NCBI GenBank assembly: GCA_022036555.1
Contig: CM039119.1
Coordinates: forward strand, 27,431,694-27,495,693
DNA: 64,000 nt
Direction of reading: 5' to 3'
From: Microstegium vimineum
Lineage: Eukaryota > Streptophyta > Magnoliopsida > Poales > Poaceae
In this document: positions 1 to 10,107 of the stretch, piece by piece
Layout of the letters: each line of letters begins with the position of its first letter
How positions within the stretch are numbered: the first letter of the stretch is position 1
The notes under the pieces: generated by a model
Database searches by the model: none
The model's input: only the letters and a program-made list of their open reading frames with translations
What the model was told of the DNA's origin: nothing
Made by a program: the position numbers and the translations under genes

Positions 1-681
1 TCTTCTAGATTGAGAGAGTTAGAGTGGAGGTGTGGATTGGAGGAAGCCCGGCTTGTCGGTGTCTCCTCTCCGGTTTGTATCGACGGGATCAAGACTCCTA
101 ACCCGAGGCTTGCTCCTAGGATTTCTTCGGTAATTCGACTTCTAATTCTAGTAAGTTCCCTGTTTATTATTCTTTGGTTTGTGAGTTTACTTTATTCTCT
201 TCGCGTAGAGAGTAGGGTTACCATCTTTAGCGTAAACGTGGTGTTTGGGCTTGGATACTCATAGATATCCCCTATCTAGTCGGATCTGTGGTAGTAGCTC
301 GGAAAGTGACAATTCCGTAGATACCTTTGGAACCCACAATCCCGTTAGAAGGACCGATAGGGTTTCATAGGCCGCGTGTTAAGCATCCTCTGAGGTGTCT
401 CTTCTCACGACAGTTCTCCCCAATAGAATAATAGATCATATCTTATATAGACTAGAACGAGACTACAGTTGCGATCTTCTCTAATCTCTTATATCACGAT
501 CACCTTGTTTGTAGCCTAAGGGTTACTAGCATAGATTTGGTTAGTCAGATGCACCCTTTCTCCCTGCGGAAAAACAAATAACGATACTCTGGACTATCTC
601 CCGGTGAAGTGCTCACCGGTATCCGTGCGCTTGCGGATTACTTCCTAGTGATTTCTCTGTCTGCGTTAACAAATATCAACA
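1..681 (+). mobile_element. Athila-like LTR, 3' part
   Basis: The last ~120 bases (GTGAAGTGCTCACCGG, TGTGCGCTTGCGGAT-like text, then AATATCAACA) match the ends of the other Athila LTRs in this window at 11082, 39392 and 59123. The LTR stops at CA (681), and sequence from a different element (Tat polymerase) begins at 682 with no primer-binding site between. I infer that this is the right end of an Athila insertion in the Tat element; its left part lies outside the window. No coding sequence is visible. Confidence 0.7.
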
Positions 682-832
682 GCCGTCCATCACCTGGCCT
701 GCGGACCCCGAGGCTGGGGCCCTAGAGACGCCTACGGCGGAGGTCATGGACGTCGAAGGACTACAAGGCGGCGTGGACGACGCACCGACCGGCGACGACG
801 ATCCCCTTCCCGATTGAAGGATTCCCATCCTG

Positions 833-2063
833 GACTGGTTAATTCGGGGGCGTCTCCCAGACGACAGGAACAAGGCACGCCGCATCGTTCGGCGCGCTAA
901 GTCCTTCGTTATTATCGACCAAGAACTCTATAGGCACAACCCTACAGGGATTTTTCAACGTTGCATCCCTACCGAGCAGGGTGTGAGTCTACTGGAGGAC
1001 ATACATGTGGGAGACTGCAGGCACCACGCGCCCCCCCCCCCCCCGCACGCTCGTCGGTAAGGCTTTTCGCCAAGGTTTCTACTGGCCGACGGCCATAGCA
1101 AATGCCACGGAGGTAGTGCATGCCTGCAAAGGGTGCCAGTTCTACGCCAAGAAGACTCACCTGCCCACGCAAGCGTTACAGACCATCCCCCACACGTGGT
1201 CTTTCGCGGTCTGGGGTTTGGACCTGGTGGGACCCCTACACAGGGCGTCTGGGGGCTTCGACCACTTGCTCGTCGCCATCGAAAAATTTTCTAAATGGAT
1301 CGAGGCACGCTCCCTCGCCCAGATCAAGTCGGAGCAGGTTGTCCTTTTCTTCACAGACATAATATATCGGTTCAGAGTCCCTAACACGATCATCACCGAT
1401 AACGGGACCTAGTTCACAGGGAAAAGGTTCCCGGACTTCTGCGACAGAAGCTAGATCCGTGTAGACTGGGCGGCTATCGAGCACCCCCAAACGAATGGGC
1501 AGGTCGAGCGCGCTAACGGGATGATCTTACACGGGCTAAAACTGAGAATCTTCAATCGGCTAAAAAAGTTCGGAGGCCATTGGGTCACGGAGCTTGCAGC
1601 CGTCCTCTGGAGCCTCAGGACGACCCAAAGCAGAGCCACCGGCTTTTCCCCCTTCTTCATGCTCTACGGGGCGGACGCCGTGCTCCCGACCAACCTAGAA
1701 TACTGTTCGCCACGGGTAAAGGCCTACGACGAAGAGGGCAACTAGGCAAACATGGAGGACGTCATGGACCAGCTCGACGAAGCAAGGGATATCGCCCTTC
1801 TACATTCGGCAAAGTACCAGCAGGCCCTGAGGAGATACCATGACCGTCGCATCCGAAAGCGCGAGTTCAACTTTGGCGACCTGGTGCGCCGACTCAAGCA
1901 GAGCAACAAGGACAAGCACAAGCTCACGCCGCCATCGGAAGGGCCGTACTTCGTGGTGGAGGTCCTCCGTCCCAGAAGTTACAAGATCACCACCATAGGG
2001 CCTGACGGCCAGGTCTTCTCCAATGCATGGAACATCAAAAAGCTGCGTCGCTTCTATCCCTAA
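833..2063 (+). pseudogene. Tat polymerase: integrase remnant
   Basis: Reading starts within the region before the integrase (DWLIRGRLPDD at 833) and runs through the zinc-binding region (HVGDCRHH then CKGCQF), the catalytic core (WGLDLVGP, IITDNGT, NGQVERANG) and the C-terminal GPY-like region (FNFGDLVRRL, EGPYFVVEVLRP). All three catalytic acidic residues are visible (D in GLDLVG, D in TDNG, E in QVERAN). It is broken by a frame change at the 14-C run (1031-1044) and by in-frame stops near 1410, 1453 and 1743. The protein would insert cDNA into chromosomes; this copy cannot be translated intact. Confidence 0.85.
1031..1044. repeat. C14 homopolymer in integrase
   Basis: Fourteen consecutive C bases lie between the HH and CC halves of the integrase zinc-binding region. 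The reading frame before the run (codons starting at positions such as 1004) differs from the frame after it (codons in phase with 1005). This places a frameshift within the run. Confidence 0.85.
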
Positions 2064-4477
2064 GTACTTCCCCTCAGACCATAGGGTTGTTTTTTCTTCT
2101 CTCTGATGTTCGCAGGAACGCTAGAGAGCGCGAAGCCGGAGAAAATTACCCGGCGCACAGTGGGGCTCAGTCCGACCTCCGACCTAGCTCGTCCGACGTG
2201 TGCAAAAGATCGGACGGACGCCTATGCACTGCCACCAACGGACGGCCTACGGGCCTAGGTAAGACAAAGGAATAAGGGCTATAGATGCCCCGACGGCCTA
2301 CTATGGTCCAGAGATACGGAGGCGGACCCAGCGGGGTTCGAAACGGCCGACTCAGGACATCAGAGTGAGGGGCGAATAGGGAATAGACACACTAGCGGTC
2401 ATCAGCCTGGCAATCGAATGCTAAGGTCATTCCCAGATTTCGTATTTGAGTCTGACTTTGCGGACGATTGGTTCATGGTATTCCTCCGAAGGAAGGCATT
2501 AGGCCCTTGGGACCTATCGAACGGACCCAGCTACTAGATGAAACCGATCTGGGGTGAGCCACTACATGGGCCACTAGTCGGAACCCTATCGAACGGGAAC
2601 CAGCACCCCACTCAGATTTTCCTGATATCAGCTCGATGAGCATCCATGGTTCGTCCGCCTCGAGGATAGCATGGTTCGGCTCACATTCCCCCTTCTCGCG
2701 GAGAGATGCGCGGGGAACGCATAAAAGACTATACGGTCCCGAGACTCGGGGGCTGGCATCGCACATCACAACGGTTCTTGCAGCCAGGTGAGAAAACGGC
2801 GGACGCATAAACCTCACACGTCAAAGGTCCGCGTAGGTAAAACGCCAAACGAACATTACATTTTTATACACTAATCCTTGCGAAGGTTACATACTTTTTA
2901 GGTGCCACGAGGGCCGAACCAGATCATCAAACATCAGAACAATTACAAGGTGGACTGAAGGGGGATCCCGGCCAAGGGCCAAAGGGTAGAAAAACAGGGC
3001 AAGCATCTAATGCCCTACGCACACCGGAAATGCCGCTCCGAGGGTTGCCTATCAGGCGAACGCCCAACGATCCAACTGCCGCTATTTCGTCTCCCGGGAC
3101 AGGGCGGCAATAGCACCACCACCACCACCAAAAGACTTGCGCGCCCGGCTGCGCACCTGTACAAAGGCATGACGAGTTGGTCAAGCATTTTTCAGGGTAA
3201 CGCTTCGAGCGTCACGCCAAAGAAAACCCATCGTTCCGATGACACGCCCCGCCCGCTCTAGGAGGGCATCCACCAGCACCGATGGGCATTCAGGGCTACC
3301 ACCACGAAGCTCAGTCAGGCATGCAGCACCAGTGCTTACACAGGTGCTACATGATCAGGACAAACCCATGCGCGCGCACGGGTGATCCCTGTCTGATTTC
3401 TAGGGCCTCGGAGGACGGCACCGTTATGCCCTCACCCGAACGCAACCAGGTCCGTCGGCCCGCAAGTTCGCCGTCTCCCAACAGTGGCGTCGCCACCAGC
3501 AGGCCTAAGGAATGTTTGGCTTAGAAGGCTGCGCGGGCGGACCGCACAGCCTTTCCAGTAGACGCATCCTTGGCCCCCTGCGAAGGGAGATGATGAGGAA
3601 GCACCGCCGTCCCGTGGGACGAGATGACGGGGAAGAACTGTGCACGCCGCAGAACTCCCCCCGATCTCTTCCGACCAACAAAACGAGACGACGGTGCTCC
3701 CTACGTAGAACTTCCTTTGAATCCGGTGTTGCTCTCACAAGACCTCCCGCCAGGGCGGCTTTAGGGCCTCTTCGATGAGACCTCGGAGGGAGAAGTTAGG
3801 GCAAGCCATACCGTGAGGTTATGTATCTACTCGCAGGCGGACGCCCCTATTTGTAGCCCACCAGGGCACTCACGCGGCAGCTGGCCCGTGAAGCTACAGC
3901 ACTCACCTCTCGACCGGACCACACTGTGCGTCAGGACCCACTTTTAAGAGGGTATGGCGGGGCTATAAATGGCCAGGCAGACGGTAGGCTCTGTTCGAAG
4001 TTTTGACCACTAAGCGAGCGGTGCTCTGGCACCACCCCTCGAATGGGAAAAACACGGCATGTCCACTTTTGGGCTGCAGGGGGGCGCAGTCAGACCTCAA
4101 TGCCGACAACGCGACTTCGACCAGTCAACCGTCCATACTGGCCGAAAGACAGCACAGCGCAGTGCCGATTCGTCATTTCAAGACACGTCAGCCCAAGTCC
4201 AACAGTGCGCCTCGTGGTAGGGCAGACGTGCAAGCAATGCTCTGGCTTCGACGTACGAAGCGGTCCTCTCCCTTCCTCAATACCTCATGGGGGCGAAGGG
4301 CCAAGCACTATACAAGTTTGCCGAATAAACCCTTAGGAGGAAAAATCTTCCTCCTAAGGCCTCGGGGCTACACCCGACGGGTGCGCTCACGCGCACCCGC
4401 CGGAATCCAAAGGCTCATCCAGAATATCATCAAGCACTCTCGGGAAGCCTCCGGTGTAGTCCATCACTACATCGTAC
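2064..4477. other. Tat 3' untranslated region
   Basis: About 2.4 kb of GC-rich sequence lies between the polymerase stop and the 3' LTR. Open frames on both strands (for example 2473-2817 minus and 4003-4491 plus) show no recognisable motif and I take them as chance. There is a short ACC triplet run near 3116-3130. In the other two Tat elements of this window the same position carries an opposite-strand gene; I could not recognise one here. Confidence 0.6.
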
Positions 4478-4540
4478 TGTCGGATACCTGAGAATAGGGT
4501 ACCCTAAACACCGCACTTCACAAAAACAAAATCACCCTCG

Positions 4541-4800
4541 GGGACTCTCCGTTCCGTCCGGGCCAGGGTGACGTCATCACCCTCTGGGGCTCCTCGCCCC
4601 CTAACCAACCAAAACAACCACACTCCCTCGGAGAATCTTCCGCGTCGCCCGAGCTAAGGTGACGTCATCCATGACGCCATATACCCTCGGGGCTCCTCCG
4701 CCTCGCCCGAGCTAGGGTGACATCATCCTTGACGCCACCTGCCCTCGAAAGCTCTTTCGCCCCGTCCGGGCTAGGGTGACGTCATCCGTGACGCCTCTTA
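4541..4800 (+). promoter_or_regulatory. Tandem repeats with TGACGTCA sites
   Basis: Four diverged units each read CCCTCGG..., a C-rich stretch, (G)CTAGGGTGACGTCATC, then usually TGACGCC. TGACGTCA occurs at 4569-4576, 4660-4667 and 4777-4784, with the variant TGACATCA at 4718-4725. TGACGTCA is the classic palindromic site for plant TGA-type bZIP factors. The array sits about 500-700 bp upstream of the LTR TATA box, so an enhancer role is a reasonable inference. Confidence 0.65.
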
Positions 4801-5299
4801 TCCTCGGAGGTCTCACCGCCACAAGCAGCCTGAGACGCCCTAGCCCATATAGTCAAAAGGTCCAAAGTGCCCCTCGTCCTTAAGGATGGGGCTCCAAGGC
4901 ATGAACCGCCATGCCTGCCCCTGTATCCCCCCTGCGGTACAAGGTCTTGTGCGACCTAACCAACGACTGATGTTCACCATCCTCGAGCCATACCTCCGAC
5001 GGACGTTTGCACAGGGATTAGGGCGCTCTCAGCCCTGTATGACAGAACGCGGGCGTGCCTGGCCCTATGCTGCCAACCCCCGCCCATACCCAAGGCAGGG
5101 AACGACAGTGTTCCCGGTCATGGGATGCATGGCTACAGCTCCATCAAGGACGAACAGGGCCCCGACGGCATGCCTACAGGTGTAATCTTCCCCGGCAAGA
5201 AAGGCGAACAGAAGCTAAAGCACACCCGAGTCGACAGTCTCGTCCGGGCCCACGTTTCTCTCTCTCCCTCTCTATTGTAATCCTCCATCTCTCCCTATG

Positions 5300-5306
5300 T
5301 ATAAAG
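5300..5306 (+). promoter_or_regulatory. TATA box of Tat LTR
   Basis: TATAAAG followed by GGGGAGAATG lies in the second half of the LTR, after a CT-rich stretch. It fits the U3/R promoter position of an LTR. Confidence 0.6.
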
Positions 5307-5640
5307 GGGGAGAATGTACCTCTAGACTCTCTCTCGACATTCTCAGAGTCCACACGACTCACACACACACACGCACGCTTGCATTCATGCGAGCTCTCAC
5401 CAGATCCAAGAACCTCATATGCACGAGACCTGGGAACCAGCTTCCCTCTCTCCACAACTTGTAGCTCCCCTCTACGAGCTCCCTGTGCTCGGTAACACGG
5501 CTCCGCAGCAAACTAGACGTAGGGCGTTCGTGCCTGAACCAATATAAATCGTGTGTTCTCCGAGCGCAACCATTCGATCTCCGACACGCTTAGAAATTCA
5601 CTCGTTGGCTATCTAGACCCTGCCATTTTAGACACCGACA

Positions 5641-6018
5641 CATGATGTGGTTGATTCTTCTAAGATGTTTGTCATGTTGATTTCCTTGATGTGGGCCCAT
5701 GAATCCATGTGAAGTGAATATGAGCCGTTGGGAGGAAGCACAAGTTGATCCAAGGGTGGAGGATCACTTGGGATTGCTTCTCCTGGATCATGGCCAAAGT
5801 GGTAGGCTGGTGGGCCCTATGGTGTGTCGACCGACCCACTATGTGGGTCCCACTAGCCCACCTTGCTCCATTTCTTCTAATTCTGCATCAAATACTTCAT
5901 GGACATGTGGAACTTATTAATTTATAAAATATGCTCATGATATGATTGTCTATCCTTGATCCTGAGGTTGTTGACACTATTTTGGATATATAAAAGTATG
6001 TCATTCTTGGTGTCAACA
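5641..6018 (-). mobile_element. Athila LTR fragment (type B), reversed
   Basis: The reverse complement closely matches the start of the LTR at 37691 (TGTTGACACCAAGAATGACA). It runs about 378 bp before it is cut by the Tat element at 5640. It contains the same GTCGGCCGACC-type palindrome in mutated form near 5820. Its LTR start faces right and abuts Athila protease sequence, so it was inserted in that protease gene. Confidence 0.85.
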
Positions 6019-6260
6019 GTGTTGAGGAAAGGTCTTCCTTAAATGAGGTGGACTCCATCTTTATCTCTCATATATAGAACCATAAAGTCGGTGGGAACAT
6101 AGTTATCTTGATCATGGAGTTGTTCCCTCCGAAAATTGGAATGATTGATCCGCTAGCTGGAGTTGTACCTCTGTCTAGTATAGTTGCCTACTGCCATATA
6201 CATGTTGATAGGCTACTATGTTACTGCTTGATCTAATATTGCAGAATATCTTGTAGAATG
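6019..6260 (-). pseudogene. Athila protease remnant
   Basis: On the minus strand the text YVPTDFMVLYM...DGVHLI-stop-GRPFLNT parallels the protease at 13117 (YIPTDFIILNMG...VILGRPFLDT). At least one stop and a frame change are present. GRPFLNT is the usual end block of Athila proteases, and the insertion at 6018 falls directly after it. Confidence 0.6.
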
Positions 6261-6384
6261 TATTTCCTTGATCTTGCAATCAATGGTAGGTACTCTTGGA
6301 TCACCCAACTTAGCGAGTTATTGTGATAGAAGGAGTTGGCCATACCCTAAATCAATAGTGCGGATCATCTAGGTCTTCTCTTGG

Positions 6385-6969
6385 TTGTTGAGCTTTACTC
6401 TTCCTCCTTCCATTGTTGGTGTTCTTCTTTCTTATAGCAACAGTTGTATCCTCGTAGATGTACAACCTCTAAGGATGAGTAAGAGCCTTGAGTGTATGTT
6501 TCATGAAAGTGAACCTCTCCTTCTCATCCTTGATCGTGAAACAGATCTTGACACTATCTGTATAGATGATGGCTCATCTCTGCCTGTTTCTCCAATCACA
6601 AGGTTTACTGGTATGAATGAGTGTCCAACTCGTATGCTGATATATTAAGGAATTCCTTAGGGTAGCATAGTGCCTGATCTGCAAGCTTGGCATGATGTTG
6701 ACACTTTCTCAAAGGTCACATACAACTTCTTCAAGAGAGTCAGTGCTAATGGAGATTGGGATGATAGATCTCTTGAATCTCCTATCTTCATTGGTAGGGT
6801 GTCATCCACCCATGCTCTTGATGACATAGTGAAAAAGTGTCCTGCTCAAATAAACAAGGAAGAGATCAAGTGTATGGGCTCTGTTGGTGGGAAAACACCA
6901 ACAGAATCAAAATTTTGTTCATTGTTCTCTAGCCTGAACATATTGAGCAAAATTGAGTATTTTGTTTAA
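6385..6969 (+). other. Two open frames of unknown origin
   Basis: Plus-strand frames at 6385-6648 (87 aa) and 6670-6969 (99 aa) lie inside the minus-strand Athila remnant. The second has an ordinary soluble-protein composition (DVDTFSKVTYNFFKRV, SVGGKTPTESKF). I recognise neither. They could be an antisense coincidence, a captured gene piece, or an extra retroelement frame. Confidence 0.25.
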
Positions 6970-8294
6970 CCATAACATGGGTGATAAGATCAAAAGGTAA
7001 GTATGAATGTAGCACTTGAACAAAATTTAGCAAATTTAATTGCTTAAGCACATGGAAGGATTTGTCTTTGAATAATTTATAAATTTTATGTGATTGAGAT
7101 TATCATCTTCCAAAGTTGGATGTGCAACATTTCAGCCCATATGGTTAAATTTGTGAATACACTTAAAAGAACTATCTTGTTGAGTTTATGAGGTTGGATC
7201 AAATAAAGTTGTAGCTCAACATGTTTTAGATATTTATTTATGTGAATACCAGAATCAAAGGAATGCTTTTAGAGTGATGATTACTTACCTTTAATTTTGT
7301 TGAAGAATGATGGCGCTATAACACCTCATGGAAGCTTCCCTTGACCGACTAGTTGTGCCTTAATGGCTGGTCTCCTATGTTCCTCTAATCTTGATATTGT
7401 TGTAGGTGTTTTCTTGAAGTTTGTTCACCTTCCCTTAAATGGATTGAGTAGTTTAAGGTTATCCTTGTCTTCTCCTTGCTCCATGGAATTCATCTATGAT
7501 GAATTAGTTGTATTTCACTTGTGAAAGTTGTTGAAGTTCATGCATCTCTCTTCATCTATAATGTGAGTTCCTCTCAGGACTTTCCCAATTTGATATTGAA
7601 AGTTTCCTACAGGGGTTAGTCCAACAAAATATCCAATATCTACTACAACATACTATCAGTTTAAAAATCAACCTAGACACCACGTCTAATTTGATTTAGG
7701 AAGACATTTTAACCTAAGCACCACGCTTAATTTAAAAGCCTTTAGAAGTAATATCCAAATACCTTTTGATTTAAACTAAGCACCATGCATAATTTAAAAG
7801 ATATATGAAAATTCTTCAAAACCTAAACATACACTATAGAAAACAAAGGTAGCATGAAAGTATTATGGAGATTTACTCATGTGATGATGAAAGAGCATGA
7901 TTAATAGTTTAGTACTTTGAGCATGCCTTAAAGGTAGAAACAACCTAGATAATGTAGCAACAAGGCAAAAGATGATATAAATGGTGGTTTATCCGCCCAA
8001 GCTTGAATTGTGCAAAAATCAGGATTGGATGAATGTAATTCAAAGTTGCATAATAATTGGTTGGACATACCTTATGCTTGTTGTTCCTTCAATCTTTCTG
8101 CTCCAAACCTAGAAAGGTTAGTAACAAGAATACCCGACGGAATATAATATATATTTATGGTCATTTTACAAGGCAACGAAAAGGTGAATATTTATGTTAG
8201 GATTTAAGTGGTGATGGTTTTAGGACATTAAGTTGTCCTGGGGAAACCTTTTAAGATGTGATTTGGTGAAATAGTTTCCCCTCCATCACCTATC
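6970..8294. other. AT-rich decayed retroelement sequence
   Basis: No open frame of note. Text near 7677-7800 repeats a phrase of the form TAAGCACCACGC(T)TAATTTAAAAG at least three times. Similar 'ACACCACG' phrases occur in the Athila LTRs of this window (9203, 43128). It is likely degraded Athila gag with LTR-like pieces. Confidence 0.45.
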
Positions 8295-8663
8295 TTAAGT
8301 TTTAACACAACGAGATTTGCAATATTTATTATAAACATATGCATCGACAACTACCATTTTGAAGTTTTTGTAAACATAAAGGTTGAGGGTATTGAAGATG
8401 TAATATATGGTTATGATAGAGAGACCAAAATGTATAGAATGGGTCTCATAATCCGAAGCCTCCCCTATAAAAAGAAAAGTCATGTTATTGGCACAAAAGG
8501 ATTGTCTCCGGATTATATCTATCAAATATGGACGTAGCTCATAGTCATTAAAAAGGATAGGCTTAGCTGGTTGTACTAGACTAGAGTTTTCATCCATGTG
8601 GTAATGGTAAAAATAGGGTAGATTGGAATCTGTGTGCTCGATAAACGAATGTACATAATCCAT
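8295..8663 (-). pseudogene. Athila gag N-terminus
   Basis: A 122-residue frame starts about 95 bp after the primer-binding site. It holds the block NDYELRPYLIDIIRRQSF, which resembles the start of Athila gag proteins, where a short positively charged block precedes the capsid region. After this block the frame degenerates. It is probably the stump of the structural protein; the rest is not readable. Confidence 0.5.
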
Positions 8664-8759
8664 AAGGTAATAAAAAAAGATAAAAATTAAAAATAAAGAT
8701 AAAAGTATAATACAAGATTAAGCTAAACTTAAAGTCAATCTCAAAGAAGAAACAATCGT

Positions 8760-8777
8760 TCCCCGGCAACAGCGCTA
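8760..8777 (-). other. tRNA-Asp primer-binding site (diverged)
   Basis: On the minus strand this reads TAGCGCTGTTGCCGGGGA. The standard complement of the 3' end of tRNA-Asp is TGGCGCCGTTGCCGGGGA, so there are two mismatches. It lies 8 bases from the LTR edge, the same gap as at 11083-11090. Confidence 0.8.
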
Positions 8778-8785
8778 GAAAGGTT

Positions 8786-9383
8786 TGTTGATAGTTCTTA
8801 GAGCAAACAAGTAAATTAATTATCCGCAAGCGCACAAATAAATACCGATGTAACACTTCACCGAGATAACCCAGTTTTAATATTGAACCCAAAGGAATAG
8901 TGTTATGAGGAAGACTAAGTCAATATTAACTTAACCCGTTTCACAAACAAGTATAGATAACTATTGATAAGAGGAGAAAGAACCAAGGACTATCTAGATC
9001 TGGTCACTGGGTAAGCATTATCTTTTATGATCTTTAAGGGCGATGATTTAAATAAGAGCAGAAAACAGAGTTCTCTCCTACCAAACACCTATATGTCTGC
9101 CAAACCTATTACGAGAAACGGACTACAGAGGAATCAACGTAGCTATAAAAGTCACCTTCGCGAGCTACCATTATCCAGAAAATTAGGGGACATTCACAAG
9201 TAAACCTAGCCTAGGCACCACGCCTACACTACGAATTACTACTTTAATCGAGAAGCTATCAAGATCAAAGCACTTAGGAAGAGTTGCAAACATAAAGAAC
9301 GAGAACGATAATATTGCTTACTTGAACCAGAAGTCGACTACCAAGGTATCTCAGAATACAAATCCTGGGCGAGAGGATCTAAT
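8786..9383 (-). mobile_element. Athila 5' LTR, 3' half (type D)
   Basis: The reverse complement matches 55490-55620 joined to 58625-59123, the LTR of another element in this window. Matching phrases include CTGTGCGCTTGCGGATAATT and CTCTCGCCCAGGATTTG. The LTR edge is TGTTGATAG at 8786. It is interrupted at 9384 by the next element; CTAAT at 9379-9383 is the candidate target duplication. Confidence 0.8.
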
Positions 9384-9913
9384 TGTTGGCACAAAATATG
9401 ATGCACTTTTTCATAACCAAAACGATGCCACCAACCTCAGGATCAAAGACAAACAAACACATCATAAGCATAATTTATCAAATAACCAGCTCCACATGTC
9501 CATGAGTGTTTGAATGCAGGAATGAATAAATGGAGCAAAGGAGAGCCAGTGGGGCCCACATAGGGGGTCGGCCGACCACCCTATGGGCCCACCAGCTCTC
9601 CCCTCTCGGCCATGATCCAAGAGAAGCACGCCAGAGTGATTTCCAACCCTTGGATCACTCTGTGCTTTCTCTCAACGGCTCACATGCATAGCACATGGAT
9701 CCATAGGCCCACACTAAGGAGATAAACGTGACAACCACCACAGAACCAGCAATTAACATCAATGACAAGTGGGGCCAGCATTAGGATGACAGAGGTGGGC
9801 CAGGACCCCCAAGGGGGGGTCGACCAACCATTAAGTGGACCCACAAGGACCCCACTTGGTCCCTGACCAGTGGGGCTACCCATAGCAGGCCAGAGGAGGG
9901 CCCACCTGCCATA

Positions 9914-9935
9914 GGGGTGGTCGGCCGACCACCCC
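9914..9935. repeat. 22-bp perfect palindrome
   Basis: A perfect dyad is centred on CGGCCG, with GGGGTGGT on one side and ACCACCCC on the other. Shorter versions recur at 9566, 13561 and 13662. Diverged versions occur at 14073, 14171, 37873, 38125, 38225, 43744, 43986 and 44085. Confidence 0.8.
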
Positions 9936-10061
9936 CTTGGTCGGTTTGGGTGCTGCCAACCGCCTTACCTATTCCCACATGTTGAAGATCACCACCATCC
10001 TTCCTTGGTCTGTTCTAAGGCGGTTTGATCCAAGGGTGGAGGATGGAAGGCCCTAGATCGC

Positions 10062-10107
10062 TGACGTGGCAATGGAGTAGCCCCTACTCCACCTCCCACT
10101 ATAAATA
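10062..10107 (+). promoter_or_regulatory. Athila LTR promoter module
   Basis: TGACGTGGCA (10062-10071) is followed 11 bases from its start by the hairpin TGGAGTAGCCCCTACTCCA (10073-10091). TATAAATA (10100-10107) begins 27 bases after the hairpin starts. The same three parts at the same spacing occur at 38369-38414 and, reversed, at 43501-43456. TGACGTGG is an ACGT-core bZIP site; TATAAATA is a strong plant TATA box. Confidence 0.75.

Larger units (their letters stand above)
682..5640 (+). mobile_element. Tat-lineage gypsy element, 3' half
   Basis: This contains the end of a polymerase (integrase), a long untranslated region and a 3' LTR with TGTCGG...CCGACA ends. The left side is cut by the Athila LTR ending at 681. 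The right side ends cleanly at 5640 inside a reversed Athila LTR; 5641-5645 (CATGA) is the candidate target duplication. The integrase C-terminus (a run ending in NIKKLRRFYP) is typical of grass Tat elements of the RIRE2/cinful/Grande group. Confidence 0.8.
4478..5640 (+). mobile_element. Tat 3' LTR (1163 bp)
   Basis: The LTR begins TGTCGGATACC and ends ACACCGACA, giving TGTCGG/CCGACA terminal inverted repeats. Its start (AGGGTACCCT near 4496) resembles the LTR start of the Tat element ending at 37186. It holds a TGACGTCA tandem repeat (4541-4800) and a TATA box at 5300. Only one LTR copy is in the window. Confidence 0.8.
6019..9383 (-). mobile_element. Decayed Athila element
   Basis: Reading right to left there is a partial LTR (9383-8786), a tRNA-Asp primer-binding site (8777-8760), a gag N-terminus (8663-8295), a long AT-rich decayed stretch, and the end of a protease (about 6260-6019). 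The protease is cut by the LTR fragment at 6018, and the LTR is cut at 9384 by another Athila element. No reverse transcriptase is visible. Confidence 0.65.

Noticed and set aside
4003..4491. A 162-codon plus-strand frame before the Tat LTR
   Set aside because: It runs into the LTR edge, has no domain, and another frame of similar length overlaps it.
5340..5380. Microsatellite (CA/ACGC) as a distinct feature
   Set aside because: It is a short, impure run in the LTR leader; nothing beyond ordinary simple sequence.
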